Position numbers and translations under genes: made by a program. Shown in pieces: positions 1 through 7,214 of a stretch of DNA of 11,452 bases. The notes under the pieces are model-generated. The model was not told the DNA's origin, did not search any database, and saw only the letters and a list, made by a program, of their open reading frames with translations. Source of the stretch: Deltaproteobacteria bacterium (lineage in GTDB: Bacteria > Desulfobacterota > DSM-4660 > Desulfatiglandales > HGW-15); NCBI GenBank assembly GCA_021737245.1, contig JAIPEI010000073.1, forward strand, positions 1 through 11,452, given 5' to 3'. How positions within the stretch are numbered: position 1 is the first letter of the stretch; every line of letters begins with the position of its first letter.

Positions 1-814
1 CGTCCCGGCCGGCGTCCCCGCAGGGCCGGTACTGGTCCATCACGTTCACGTAGGTGTCCGCGGAGATCTCCTTGGCAATGAACTCCGCCACCTGCCGGGT
101 TCCGGCGATGCCGCCCGGCATCACCAAATGCCTGACCAGCAGCCCCCTCCCGGCGATACCGCTTCGGTCGAGCTCGAGGTCCCCTACCTGCCTGTGCATC
201 TCGCGAAGCGCGGCCCGGGCCTTCTCCGGGTAGTCGGGCGCACCGCAGTACCGATCCGCCCAGATCCCGTCCCAGAACTTGAAGTCCGGCATGTATATGT
301 CCGCCACGCCGTCCAGGAGCCGGAGGGTTTCCACCTCGTCATAGCCGCTCGAGTTGTAGACCAGGGGGATGCTCAATCCCCGCCCGGCCGCGACCACCAG
401 GGCCTCCAGGACCTGCGGCACCACGTGGGAAGGGGTGACCACGTTGATGTTGTGGCAGCCCTGCTGTTCAAGCAGGAGCATGACCCGGGCGACCTGATCC
501 GGTTCTGCGTCCTCGCCCTCGTTGCCGTGGCTGATCTCGCGGTTCTGGCAGAAGCAGCAGAGCAGGTTGCATGAGCTCATGAAGATGGTACCGGAACCGT
601 GGGTCCCTACCAGCGGGGACTCCTCCCCGAAATGGGCGCTGTAGCTCGCGACCCGGGCCTGCCTTCCGGTCCGGCAGAACCCGAGCTCGCCGTTCAGCCG
701 GTCCACCCCGCACGCCCTCGGACAGAGCTTGCAATGGGCCATCCGGGCGACCGCCGTTTCCGCCCGCTTTTTCAGCTCGCCGCTTCGTGCGAGAGCGACA
801 TAGCCCGGTTCCAT
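1..814 (-). CDS. PflA-like radical SAM protein (COG1313/PflX type), 3' end cut by window
   Basis: This is an iron-sulfur radical SAM protein related to pyruvate formate-lyase activating enzymes; 271 residues are visible and the C-terminus lies outside the window. The start is ATG at 814, with GGGAGG about 6 nt upstream. The N-terminal Cys set (C28, C31, C35 and C47, in a CxLCPRxCGVDR...GELGFC context) is the hallmark of the COG1313 group, and is followed by GSGTIFMSSCNLLCFCQN. The radical SAM cysteines are C82, C86 and C88, giving CX3CX1C. The family norm is CX3CX2C (for example CNLRCVFCQN), so one residue appears to be missing, although the frame stays open on both sides. Later blocks (NINVVTPSH, YNSSGYD, DIYMPDFKFW and HLVMPGG) match the family's TIM-barrel strands. 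No glycyl-radical enzyme partner is visible, so the substrate is unknown. Family assignment is firm; function is not. Confidence 0.88.
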   Translation of the reverse strand, partial: MEPGYVALARSGELKKRAETAVARMAHCKLCPRACGVDRLNGELGFCRTGRQARVASYSAHFGEESPLVGTHGSGTIFMSSCNLLCCFCQNREISHGNEGEDAEPDQVARVMLLLEQQGCHNINVVTPSHVVPQVLEALVVAAGRGLSIPLVYNSSGYDEVETLRLLDGVADIYMPDFKFWDGIWADRYCGAPDYPEKARAALREMHRQVGDLELDRSGIAGRGLLVRHLVMPGGIAGTRQVAEFIAKEISADTYVNVMDQYRPCGDAGRD

Positions 815-825
815 GAGGCCTCCCG

Positions 826-871
826 AAAAAACCACCCCCTTCGCCGATCGGTTCCCGTCAAAGGGCGGTTT
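826..871 (-). terminator. Possible intrinsic terminator after the BI-1 gene
   Basis: Read on the minus strand, AAACCGCCCTTT (871-860) can pair with AGGGGGTGGTTT (840-829) to give a 12-bp stem that includes three G-T wobbles. Six T residues (831-826) end the structure. The loop is long (about 19 nt) and holds a small CCGATCGG palindrome. The position, 27 nt after the BI-1 stop codon and just before the radical SAM ribosome-binding site, suits a terminator or partial attenuator. The wobbles and long loop make it moderate at best. Confidence 0.35.
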
Positions 872-897
872 CAAGATGGGAATGGTTCGAGTGAAGC

Positions 898-1605
898 TTA
901 CTCACGGCTCCCGCCGAAGATGTGAAGCAGCATGAGAAAGAGGTTGATGAAGTCCAGGTAGAGGGCCAGGGCGCCCAGGATAGCGCCTTTCCGGATGACC
1001 CCGGCCCCTGCATCCGCCGGCTGCGTCAGGGCCATGTTCTTGATCTTCTGGGTGTCATAGGCCGTGAGCCCCACGAACACCAGCACCCCGATGTAACTGA
1101 CCACCATGGCCACCGCGCTGCTCTGAATGAACATGTTCACCAGGGAGGCGATGATGATGCCGATCAGCCCCATCATGAGGAACCCCCCCCAGGAGGTCAG
1201 GTCACGCTTGGTGGTCCAGCCGTAGATGCTGCACGCCAGAAAGGTGCCCGCGCAGATGAAAAAGGTGCTCACGATGGACGCCCTGGTATACGCCACAAAG
1301 ATGATGGAGATGGTCACCCCGTTCAGGCCGGCGTAGAGCACGAACAGGCCCGTGGCGGTCGCCGCGCTCATCCGGTTCACCATCCCGCTGATGGAGAAGA
1401 CCAGGGCCAGCTCGGCGATGATCAGGCCGAAAAAGACCATTCTGTTGCCGAAGACCAGGTTCAGAACGGCCTGGGAGTTGGAGACGTAGTAGGACACGAA
1501 GCCCGTGAGGGCCAGCCCGATGCACATCCAGTTGTACACACTTCGAACATAGTCATTGACAAAGGCCTCGGTGCGCGCCTTGGCCGTGGACGGATACTCT
1601 GCCAT
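898..1605 (-). CDS. Bax inhibitor-1/YccA family membrane protein
   Basis: This is an integral inner-membrane protein of the BI-1 (UPF0005) family, 235 residues, a typical length. Hydrophobic segments lie near residues 26-42, 56-70, 83-104, 112-130, 139-157, 165-181 and 207-230, giving the usual seven helices. The family signature AYDTQ (181-185) and the C-terminal block LYLDFINLF (215-223) are both present. They place two acidic residues, D184 and D218, where the family has its di-aspartate pH/Ca2+ sensor (known from Bacillus YetJ). The ATG at 1605 is chosen over an upstream in-frame start because GGAGGA lies 8 nt before it. In E. coli the relative YccA modulates FtsH. The direct neighbour here is an M48 membrane protease, which suggests a role in membrane protein quality control or ion leak. 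A sigma70-like promoter lies just upstream, so it may be transcribed separately. Confidence 0.93.
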   Translation of the reverse strand: MAEYPSTAKARTEAFVNDYVRSVYNWMCIGLALTGFVSYYVSNSQAVLNLVFGNRMVFFGLIIAELALVFSISGMVNRMSAATATGLFVLYAGLNGVTISIIFVAYTRASIVSTFFICAGTFLACSIYGWTTKRDLTSWGGFLMMGLIGIIIASLVNMFIQSSAVAMVVSYIGVLVFVGLTAYDTQKIKNMALTQPADAGAGVIRKGAILGALALYLDFINLFLMLLHIFGGSRE

Positions 1606-1675
1606 GAATGGTTCCTCCAGAAAGCATTGATAATGCGCGCTCAACAGGAGCACGCCGGGCACGATCTCAAGCCTG

Positions 1676-1703
1676 ATTATAAGGACGACGGTCGATTGTT
1701 CAA
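1676..1703 (-). promoter_or_regulatory. Sigma70-type promoter for the BI-1 gene
   Basis: The minus strand reads TTGAAC (1703-1698), a 16-nt spacer, then a perfect TATAAT (1681-1676). The -35 box overlaps the stop codon of the M48 protease gene. Transcription would begin near 1669 and leave a leader of about 64 nt before the BI-1 start. No terminator is visible between the protease and this promoter, so read-through from the operon is also possible. Confidence 0.65.
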
Positions 1704-2947
1704 GAGAAATGCACCAGGGCGCGGATCCGTTCCACGAGGGGCGGGTGGGAGTAGTGGAAGCGGACGTAGAGGGGATGCGGATGCAGGTTGGCCAGGTTGT
1801 CCCCGGCCATGCGCTCCAACGCGCGAGCCAGGGCTTCTCCTCCCCCGGTCCTGTCGAGCACGAAGCGGTCCGCCTGGCGCTCGAAGCGCCGCGAGACCGC
1901 CATGGACAGGGGGGAGAGAAAGAATCCTGCGGGCTCCCAGATCACCCCGGCGAGAAAGAGACCCGCATACAGGGGCGTGCCGCTGAAGGCGAACGCCTGA
2001 TAGATGGGCTCCCAGCGGATGAGCAGGGACGCGGCGAAGAGGAGGACCAGGGAGGCCGCGCCGAACAGGAGAACCCGTTTCCACACGTGTCCCATCTTGA
2101 GGTGTGCCATCTCGTGGGCGAGCACCGCCAGCAGCTCGTCCTGGTCGTGGGCCTGCAGCAGGGTGTCGTAAAGGACGATCCGCTTGACCCTCCCGAGACC
2201 GGTGAAGTAGGCGTTGGTGTGCCGGCTCCGCCGTCCCGCGTCCATCTGCACGATCTCCTCGACGTTCACGCCCTGCTCCGAGGCCATGGAACGGATCCGT
2301 TCGGCCAGCTCCCGGTCCTCCACGGGGGTGAAGGTGTTGAACAGCGGAGCGATGACGAGCGGATAGAGCACCAGCATGAGCAGCTGAAACCCAAGAAGGA
2401 TCGCCCAGGCCCAGATCCACCAGGACGGGCCGGTCTTGTCCACCATGAGGAGGAAGAGGCCCAGGAGAACCCCGCCCAGGAGCCCGCCGATAAGGAGCGA
2501 CTTGAGACTGTCGAGGGCCCAGAGCCTGCGGGTCCGGGTGTTGAAGCCGTGGCGGGCCTCGATGACGAAGTTCCCGAAGTAGTCGAAGGGAAGATCGAAC
2601 AGGAAGCAGAGAAACGCGGGTGCAGCGAAAAAGGCCAGCCCGGCCCACACAAACCCGAAACCCCGCACGGTCTGCTCGAGCCAGGGAAGAAGGCCGGAGA
2701 GGAGAAGGCCGAGAAACACGGCCCTGGCCGCGATGGACTCCACGATGGAAAAGCGCGTCCGGTCCAGGGTGTAGCGGTCCATGCCCGCCAGCTCGGCCTC
2801 GTCGACAATCCCCTGAAAGGGCGCCGGCAACCTTCCCTGATTCCGCTTCACGTTCGAGACGTTCAGGAGCTCCAGCGCCAGCCTGAAGCCGGTGCTGAGG
2901 AAAAACAGCGCAAGAAACGCGCCCAGAAGCCCATTGAACGGAATCAT
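1700..2947 (-). CDS. M48 family zinc metalloprotease, Ste24/CAAX-protease type
   Basis: This is a membrane-embedded zinc endopeptidase of 415 residues, the length of Ste24-type M48 proteases and longer than HtpX (about 290). The N-terminal M48_N region (about 1-205) is hydrophobic, with segments near 7-27, 72-90, 97-117, 148-168 and 176-203. The catalytic domain follows: NAYFTGLG (245-252), HEMAH (278-282; zinc ligands H278 and H282, catalytic E279) and FERQAD (355-360, with E356 as the expected third zinc ligand). HPPLVERI near the C-terminus is also a family block. The ATG at 2947 overlaps the TGA of the upstream GT9 gene as ATGA, which indicates translational coupling. A much longer open frame upstream is only antisense-like GC-rich read-through inside the GT9 gene. 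Bacteria usually lack prenylated CAAX substrates, so the likely job is membrane protein turnover. Confidence 0.93.
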   Translation of the reverse strand: MIPFNGLLGAFLALFFLSTGFRLALELLNVSNVKRNQGRLPAPFQGIVDEAELAGMDRYTLDRTRFSIVESIAARAVFLGLLLSGLLPWLEQTVRGFGFVWAGLAFFAAPAFLCFLFDLPFDYFGNFVIEARHGFNTRTRRLWALDSLKSLLIGGLLGGVLLGLFLLMVDKTGPSWWIWAWAILLGFQLLMLVLYPLVIAPLFNTFTPVEDRELAERIRSMASEQGVNVEEIVQMDAGRRSRHTNAYFTGLGRVKRIVLYDTLLQAHDQDELLAVLAHEMAHLKMGHVWKRVLLFGAASLVLLFAASLLIRWEPIYQAFAFSGTPLYAGLFLAGVIWEPAGFFLSPLSMAVSRRFERQADRFVLDRTGGGEALARALERMAGDNLANLHPHPLYVRFHYSHPPLVERIRALVHFS

Positions 2948-3996
2948 AACGCCTCCGGCTTCAGAATGCGCATCGCGCAGTCCCACACCTCGTCCACCCC
3001 GATGAGGTCCATGCACCACGCCTCGGATCGAGTGCAGGCCTCCTGGCGGCACCCGCAGCAGGGAGGATCCTTGAACAGCACCTGGCCCTGCGGTGCAAGC
3101 GGCCTCCACATATGGGGAAACGTGGGTCCGAAGAGGCTCACCGTGGGACATCCGGCCGCCGCCGCCAGATGACCCGGGGCCGAGTCGTTCCCGATGAACA
3201 GGCTGCATCGGCGGAGGAGCTCTCCAAGCTCGAGGAGGCTCATGTCGCTCGAGCAGAGCTCGGCCGGCCTCTCCAGCCGCGCCTGCACCTCCTCCAGGAC
3301 GTCCTCCTCGCCGGGGCCGCCCAGCAGCAGAACCGATACGGAAACGTCCGAGCGGAGCCGTTCGATGAGCTCGGCAAATCGCTCGCTCCGCCATCGCCTC
3401 AGCTCTCCCCGGGCGCCGGGGTGCACCGCCACCCAAGGACAATCGTCTGAAAGCCCGGCGCGCCCGACCCGGCGGTCCACGGAGCGCCGCACCGGCCCGG
3501 GCACATGAAGGGACAGGGTCGGCTCGAACCCCTCGAGACCCAGGACCCTCAAGGAGGCGAGCTGGTGGTCGACGATGTGGCCGGCGGCCGGGTCCGAGTC
3601 CACGAACCGGTTCATGAGCCGCTGGGAAAGGGTGCCTGCGTGGCAATGGGTGACGCGGACCGGCGCGCCGGTCAGGAAGCAGATCAGGGCCGCGCGGTCC
3701 CCGTGTGTGAAATCGATGACCACGTCATACCGGACAGACCTCAAGCTCTTGATGAGGTCTACCTGATAACGTATTGATCTATATCCAAGTTTCTTTGACA
3801 GGCCGTAATCGTAAACCCAGGTGTGGTCAATGGACGGGTGATGGATCACCACGGGCTCGGTCCCCCGGTTGACCAGCACGTCAAGCCGGGATCCGGGCGA
3901 GACCCGCTTGAGGTTTTCCACCACCGGCACGATGCTCAGGGTGTCTCCGATGTAGCGGAGCTTGACGATCAGGATGCGTTTTCCGTTCAGATCCAC
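2944..3996 (-). CDS. Glycosyltransferase family 9 (heptosyltransferase-like, LPS core)
   Basis: This is a GT-B fold ADP-heptose:LPS heptosyltransferase-like enzyme acting on the lipid A-core at the inner face of the membrane. It has 350 residues from a GTG start at 3996. GTG is preferred over TTG at 4002 because GAAGGG sits 6 nt before GTG but directly abuts TTG. The N-terminus ILIVKLRYIGD (8-18) carries the conserved aspartate used as catalytic base in WaaC relatives. HPGA (192-195) and GNDSAPGHLAAAAG (269-282) form the nucleotide-sugar site. The C-terminal Cys-rich stretch (CCGC...C...CM followed by IGVDEV) is common in this family. The acceptor and sugar cannot be fixed from sequence; other GT9 subtypes transfer different residues. 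It lies 24 nt after the GT2 gene and overlaps the protease gene. Confidence 0.9.
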   Translation of the reverse strand: MDLNGKRILIVKLRYIGDTLSIVPVVENLKRVSPGSRLDVLVNRGTEPVVIHHPSIDHTWVYDYGLSKKLGYRSIRYQVDLIKSLRSVRYDVVIDFTHGDRAALICFLTGAPVRVTHCHAGTLSQRLMNRFVDSDPAAGHIVDHQLASLRVLGLEGFEPTLSLHVPGPVRRSVDRRVGRAGLSDDCPWVAVHPGARGELRRWRSERFAELIERLRSDVSVSVLLLGGPGEEDVLEEVQARLERPAELCSSDMSLLELGELLRRCSLFIGNDSAPGHLAAAAGCPTVSLFGPTFPHMWRPLAPQGQVLFKDPPCCGCRQEACTRSEAWCMDLIGVDEVWDCAMRILKPEAL

Positions 3997-4020
3997 CGGC
4001 AACCCTTCGACAGGACGGGG

Positions 4021-4824
4021 CTACTCCTTTCCTCCCGGCTCGACCCGCCCGGGGTCCCGGGCCAGCTCTCGAAGCTTGGCGTACTTGAAGAAGGACCCGC
4101 CTCCGTTCATGAGAGAGATGACGAACCCGTCGAAACCGTCCAGGATCCCCAGCTCCAGGACCCAGGTCCGAAAAAACATCCACAGGCCGTGAAGCGGAGG
4201 GGTCAAGGGTCCTGCGGTTCTTCCCCCGGCATGCATGCATTCGGCCGCCAGGTCGGAGTATCGTTCCATTTTGACGGTGAGGTCGGAGTATCTCCGGAAG
4301 CTGTAATGCTCCAAGGGCGCATCCAGCGGGTGCTCCCGCCCGCGGGTCAGCCAGCGCTCGTGGACCGCCCGACCGTCGAACGCGCCTTCGCGGCGGTCCA
4401 CCAGCCGCACGATGCGGTCGGGCCACCACCCGCAGTGGCGGATCCAGCGTCCGTGAAAGATGTTCTTGCGGGGAAAGCTGAAAGCGGTCACCGCGTCGTC
4501 CCGGGCGGACAGCGCTTCGAGGATCTCCGAGGCTGTGGACTCGGGCACCCGCTCGTCCGCATCCAGGATGAGCACCCACTCGTTGGAGCAGCGGTCCACG
4601 GCAAACTGCTTCTGCTCGGAGAACCCCCGCCAGGGCTCCTCGAGCACGCGGGCCCCCATGGCCCCCGCGATCTCGACCGTCGCGTCCGTGCTGCCGGAGT
4701 CCACCACCACGATCTCGTCCGCAAAGGGGACGCTTTCCAGACATCCGGGAAGGCGCTCCTCCTCGTCTCGGGTGACGACGGCGACGGAGAGTCCGGACCC
4801 CGCCGTCCTCCGGCCGCGGGGCAT
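4021..4824 (-). CDS. Glycosyltransferase family 2, WaaE/KdtX-like
   Basis: This is a GT-A fold glycosyltransferase of 267 residues, the usual size for the WaaE/KdtX group that adds glucose to LPS core heptose. SVAVVTRDEEERLPGCLES (13-31) opens the fold, and VVDSGSTDAT (40-49) is the nucleotide-binding block. DADER (88-92) carries the metal-binding DxD-type motif. GWWPD (132-136) and VHE (154-156) are typical downstream blocks of this subfamily. A hydrophobic C-terminal stretch (about 213-240) probably associates with the membrane. The ATG at 4824 starts 1 nt after the phosphofructokinase TAG, and its ribosome-binding site (GGGAGGA) lies inside the end of that gene. This argues for co-transcription with it. 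The exact sugar and acceptor are inferred from family and from the GT9 neighbour. Confidence 0.88.
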   Translation of the reverse strand: MPRGRRTAGSGLSVAVVTRDEEERLPGCLESVPFADEIVVVDSGSTDATVEIAGAMGARVLEEPWRGFSEQKQFAVDRCSNEWVLILDADERVPESTASEILEALSARDDAVTAFSFPRKNIFHGRWIRHCGWWPDRIVRLVDRREGAFDGRAVHERWLTRGREHPLDAPLEHYSFRRYSDLTVKMERYSDLAAECMHAGGRTAGPLTPPLHGLWMFFRTWVLELGILDGFDGFVISLMNGGGSFFKYAKLRELARDPGRVEPGGKE

Positions 4825-4825
4825 C

Positions 4826-6925
4826 CTAGCCGTCCTCCCGCCCCATGGCGTTGAGAACCAGGGTGATGGGCCGGTCCTCCTCCGCCCTTCCGGAAAACCG
4901 GATCGGACCCGGCCGCCGGAACTCGTCCTCTCCCGGATGGGCGGCCATCCACTTGTCCCTCAGCGCCTCGACCACCCGAAAGGCCGGAGAATCCACGTCC
5001 ACCACACTTTTCTCCAGGACCAGGGCCAGCTTTCCCTTCCGCTCCTCCAGCCGCATGAGCGGCGCGATGGGGATTCCGATGGGCTCCCAGCGGGAAAAGT
5101 CGAGCTCCAGGTTCCGGATGGCGGCCATCTGGCCCGTGGCGCCGTGCGCGATCAGGCTGAAGACGCACAACCCCAGGTTGTAGGTGTAAGTGCAGTCGAA
5201 CCTCGTGGGGTCGTTCCCGCGGCCGTCGTACCCGTAGAAATGGGCCTGGGTCTTGAACTTGGGCACCGACTTGTCGAAGATCTTCTCCACGGCCGGGGGG
5301 ACCGGCTCGTTCTCCCCGATCGCGCCGGCGCGGGCGAGCTCCTGGCGAAGCGTCTTTCTCGAAATGATCTCCCTCCGCACCAGGAGCGGGGCCTCTTCCC
5401 CCCAGTTGTGAAACAGGGCCGGGCCGAAACGTACCGGATCCAGGCTGTCCTTTTCCAGCACCTTCCGGTAGTAGGCCGGGTCGATGCCGATGCTGTACTC
5501 CCCTCGCTCCCTCAGCCAGCCGAGGTAGTCCCGCACCAGGCCCATGACCACCTTGTCCGTCTCCACAAGGGAGAACGGGAAGTTCCCGTGGCTGTCCCGC
5601 TCGCTGAGCAGTCCTTCCTGGAAAAAGTCCGGCAGGTCGTTGAAGAGCTCGTCGTCGTGGTCGCTCCAGATCGGAATCTGCCCCTCCTCACGGAGGCGCC
5701 GGGCCAGGTTCTTCAAGTACTCCAGCTTGTCCTCCAGCCTGGGGTGCCGGGTGTGAAAATCCTTGTCGTGGGTCTCGTTGTACTCCGCGATGATCTTGCT
5801 CAGCTTGATGATGAACGTCTGAATCTCGTTGATGAACTCCAGCACGCCCTCGGGGATGACGATCAGGCCGTAGTTCTTGCCGGCGGCCGCGCGCCTCACA
5901 ATGGCCTTGCACACCACCCTCGACAGATGCCGCAGCGTCAGGCCGTAGGCCTTGTAGTCGGTCCGGCCTTCCTTCCGGGCCCTCTCCAACCGCTCCTTAT
6001 CGACGTAGTTGCAAAGATCCTCGCCGATCAGGGTGATGCTGGCATGGGTCTGGAGGGCTGTTTCCAGGGCCAGGTGACTGGCCACCCGGCCCATCACCTT
6101 GCAGATGTGCCAGTACTTCACGTCGGAGCTGCTGTCCGTGCAGAGGTTGGCGATGTTGTTGCTGAACGCCCGGGCCGCCGTGTGAAACCCGAACGACATG
6201 GCACACAGGACGTTCCCCTGTGCGCCCCGCACCTGGATGTCGCCGTCGATGGTCTTGGGCACTCCAATCACCTGGATGCCGTCCTCGTAGAGCTCCTGCG
6301 CGAGAAACGCGGCGTTGGTGTTCGAGTCGTCCCCGCCGACGATGACCAGGGCATCCAGGCCGAGCGCCTTGCAGGTCTCGCGGCAGAGGGACATCTTCTC
6401 CGGCGTGTCGATCTTGGTCCGGCCGGTCTTGATCATGGTGAAGCCGCCCAGGTTGCGATAGGCCTCGACCATCTCCCTGGTGACCTCTACGGCCTCGTTC
6501 TCCATGATACCGTCGGGCCCCATGAGAAAGCCGAAGATCCGAGACTCCGGATCGGCGGCCTTGGCGGCCTCGAAAAGCCCTGCGATCACGTTGTGTCCGC
6601 CGGGCGCCGGTCCGCCGGAAAAGACGATCCCGATGTTGCGGCGGCGCGTGTACGCCGTCTTGACCCGGTCGTCCAAATCCTCCTCGGGGGTGATCTCCTG
6701 TACCCGGTTACCGATGATGGACGGGAGCTGGGCCGCGGCGTGGGCGTCCACGTCGAACAGGTACTCTCCGGTCTCCCTGAGACGCGTGTACCGTCCCTGA
6801 AACGCCTTGCACCGAGGCGGCTCAAATGCCTTTCGCTCGACGAGCTCCCGGCTGACACTGGAGGTGACCTCCTGGACCTCAGGGTTTTCGAGCAGCTTTT
6901 CCACAGTAGATGGCTTGTGCGACAT
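4826..6925 (-). CDS. pfp: PPi-dependent 6-phosphofructokinase, long form
   Basis: It reversibly converts fructose 6-phosphate and PPi to fructose 1,6-bisphosphate and Pi in the cytosol, serving glycolysis or gluconeogenesis. The ATG at 6925 follows GGAGGA by about 5 nt. Key blocks are SGGPAPGG (103-110), GGDDSN (197-202), PKTIDGD (223-229), MGR (278-280), IPEG (357-360) and YGYDGRG (564-570). D200 of GGDD and K224 of PKTIDGD occupy the positions that are Gly in ATP-dependent enzymes, so PPi specificity is well supported. At 699 residues it is clearly longer than the common ~550-residue long-form PFP. The excess lies in the region between PEG and YGYDGRG and in a C-terminal tail after about 630. 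It heads a run of LPS glycosyltransferase genes. Some PFPs also accept sedoheptulose 7-phosphate, a heptose precursor, but nothing here proves that. Confidence 0.92.
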   Translation of the reverse strand: MSHKPSTVEKLLENPEVQEVTSSVSRELVERKAFEPPRCKAFQGRYTRLRETGEYLFDVDAHAAAQLPSIIGNRVQEITPEEDLDDRVKTAYTRRRNIGIVFSGGPAPGGHNVIAGLFEAAKAADPESRIFGFLMGPDGIMENEAVEVTREMVEAYRNLGGFTMIKTGRTKIDTPEKMSLCRETCKALGLDALVIVGGDDSNTNAAFLAQELYEDGIQVIGVPKTIDGDIQVRGAQGNVLCAMSFGFHTAARAFSNNIANLCTDSSSDVKYWHICKVMGRVASHLALETALQTHASITLIGEDLCNYVDKERLERARKEGRTDYKAYGLTLRHLSRVVCKAIVRRAAAGKNYGLIVIPEGVLEFINEIQTFIIKLSKIIAEYNETHDKDFHTRHPRLEDKLEYLKNLARRLREEGQIPIWSDHDDELFNDLPDFFQEGLLSERDSHGNFPFSLVETDKVVMGLVRDYLGWLRERGEYSIGIDPAYYRKVLEKDSLDPVRFGPALFHNWGEEAPLLVRREIISRKTLRQELARAGAIGENEPVPPAVEKIFDKSVPKFKTQAHFYGYDGRGNDPTRFDCTYTYNLGLCVFSLIAHGATGQMAAIRNLELDFSRWEPIGIPIAPLMRLEERKGKLALVLEKSVVDVDSPAFRVVEALRDKWMAAHPGEDEFRRPGPIRFSGRAEEDRPITLVLNAMGREDG

Positions 6926-7087
6926 TCGTCTCCTCCGAATCGGGAATCCCGGACCGCCGGGGCGACACCACCTTTCACCGGATCCTCGATGACCGGCGCC
7001 TGCCTCGCGGTTCTATGTCCCAAGCCCCGGGGGGCTCCTGTTTGCTGAGCTGGAAACCTACCGACGCCCGCAGGTCACTGCCGGATG

Positions 7088-7098
7088 GGCACTGTGCC
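7088..7098. repeat. 11-bp palindrome GGCACTGTGCC
   Basis: GGCAC and GTGCC form a perfect 5-bp inverted repeat around one central base. It lies in the predicted leader of pfp, about 105 nt inside the transcript. It could be a small operator half-site pair or a chance palindrome in GC-rich DNA. Confidence 0.25.
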
Positions 7099-7136
7099 AA
7101 CCTCCCGGGATCAAGACCGTTTTCACCCGGGGAGCA

Positions 7137-7165
7137 CGCGGCCTTCCGCTCCCCGCGGAGCCGCG
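7137..7165. other. Stable GC hairpin in the pfp leader
   Basis: CGCGGC (7137-7142) pairs with GCCGCG (7160-7165), and TCCGC (7145-7149) pairs with GCGGA (7155-7159), around a 5-nt loop. The result is an 11-bp, almost all-GC stem with a 2-nt bulge. No T run follows closely on either strand, so it is not a normal intrinsic terminator. On the minus strand it would lie about 40-65 nt into the predicted pfp transcript, where it could stabilise the RNA or act in attenuation. Confidence 0.45.
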
Positions 7166-7171
7166 CGCTCG

Positions 7172-7181
7172 AAACATGTTT
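7172..7181. promoter_or_regulatory. AAACATGTTT palindrome, possible operator
   Basis: This is a perfect 10-bp palindrome in the AT-rich part of the divergent region. Its centre is about 44 nt upstream of the start expected from the plus-strand TATAAT, a typical activator position. It is also about 26 nt downstream of the predicted minus-strand start, a typical repressor position. The regulator is unknown; it does not match the CRP/FNR consensus. Confidence 0.3.
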
Positions 7182-7208
7182 TTCCGTGCGTTTCTGCGTG
7201 GTTCCGTC

Positions 7209-7214
7209 TATAAT
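7209..7214 (+). promoter_or_regulatory. Plus-strand -10 element (TATAAT) for the cNMP gene
   Basis: A perfect TATAAT lies about 97 nt before the gene start. No hexamer resembling TTGACA occurs at 16-18 nt spacing (GTGCGT at 17 nt), and there is no TGn extension. If it is used, an activator is probably needed; the palindrome at 7172-7181 is a candidate site. Confidence 0.4.

Noticed and set aside
1606..1662. Longer start for the BI-1 protein (19 extra residues)
   Set aside because: It would begin near the promoter start without a ribosome-binding site, whereas the ATG at 1605 has GGAGGA at the right distance.
922..1986. 354-codon plus-strand open frame
   Set aside because: It is antisense to the BI-1 gene and the end of the protease gene, with His/Asp/Gly-rich low-complexity translation and no motif.
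2948..3646. In-frame upstream extension of the M48 protease to 648 residues
   Set aside because: This part runs within the GT9 gene in another frame and has no family similarity. The ATGA-coupled start at 2947 gives the normal Ste24 length.
4460..7048. 862-codon plus-strand open frame
   Set aside because: It lies antisense to pfp and the GT2 gene, both with clear family motifs. Its translation has no recognisable domain and is typical of GC-rich shadow frames.
7078..7101. Sigma54-type promoter (TTGGCACA) upstream of pfp on the minus strand
   Set aside because: The -24-like TGGCAC is present, but the required GC at the -12 spacing is not.
7058..7177. 39-codon minus-strand open frame in the pfp leader (possible leader peptide)
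   Set aside because: Ribosome-binding site is weak, composition is generic Arg/Gly-rich and there is no run of one amino acid to suggest attenuation.
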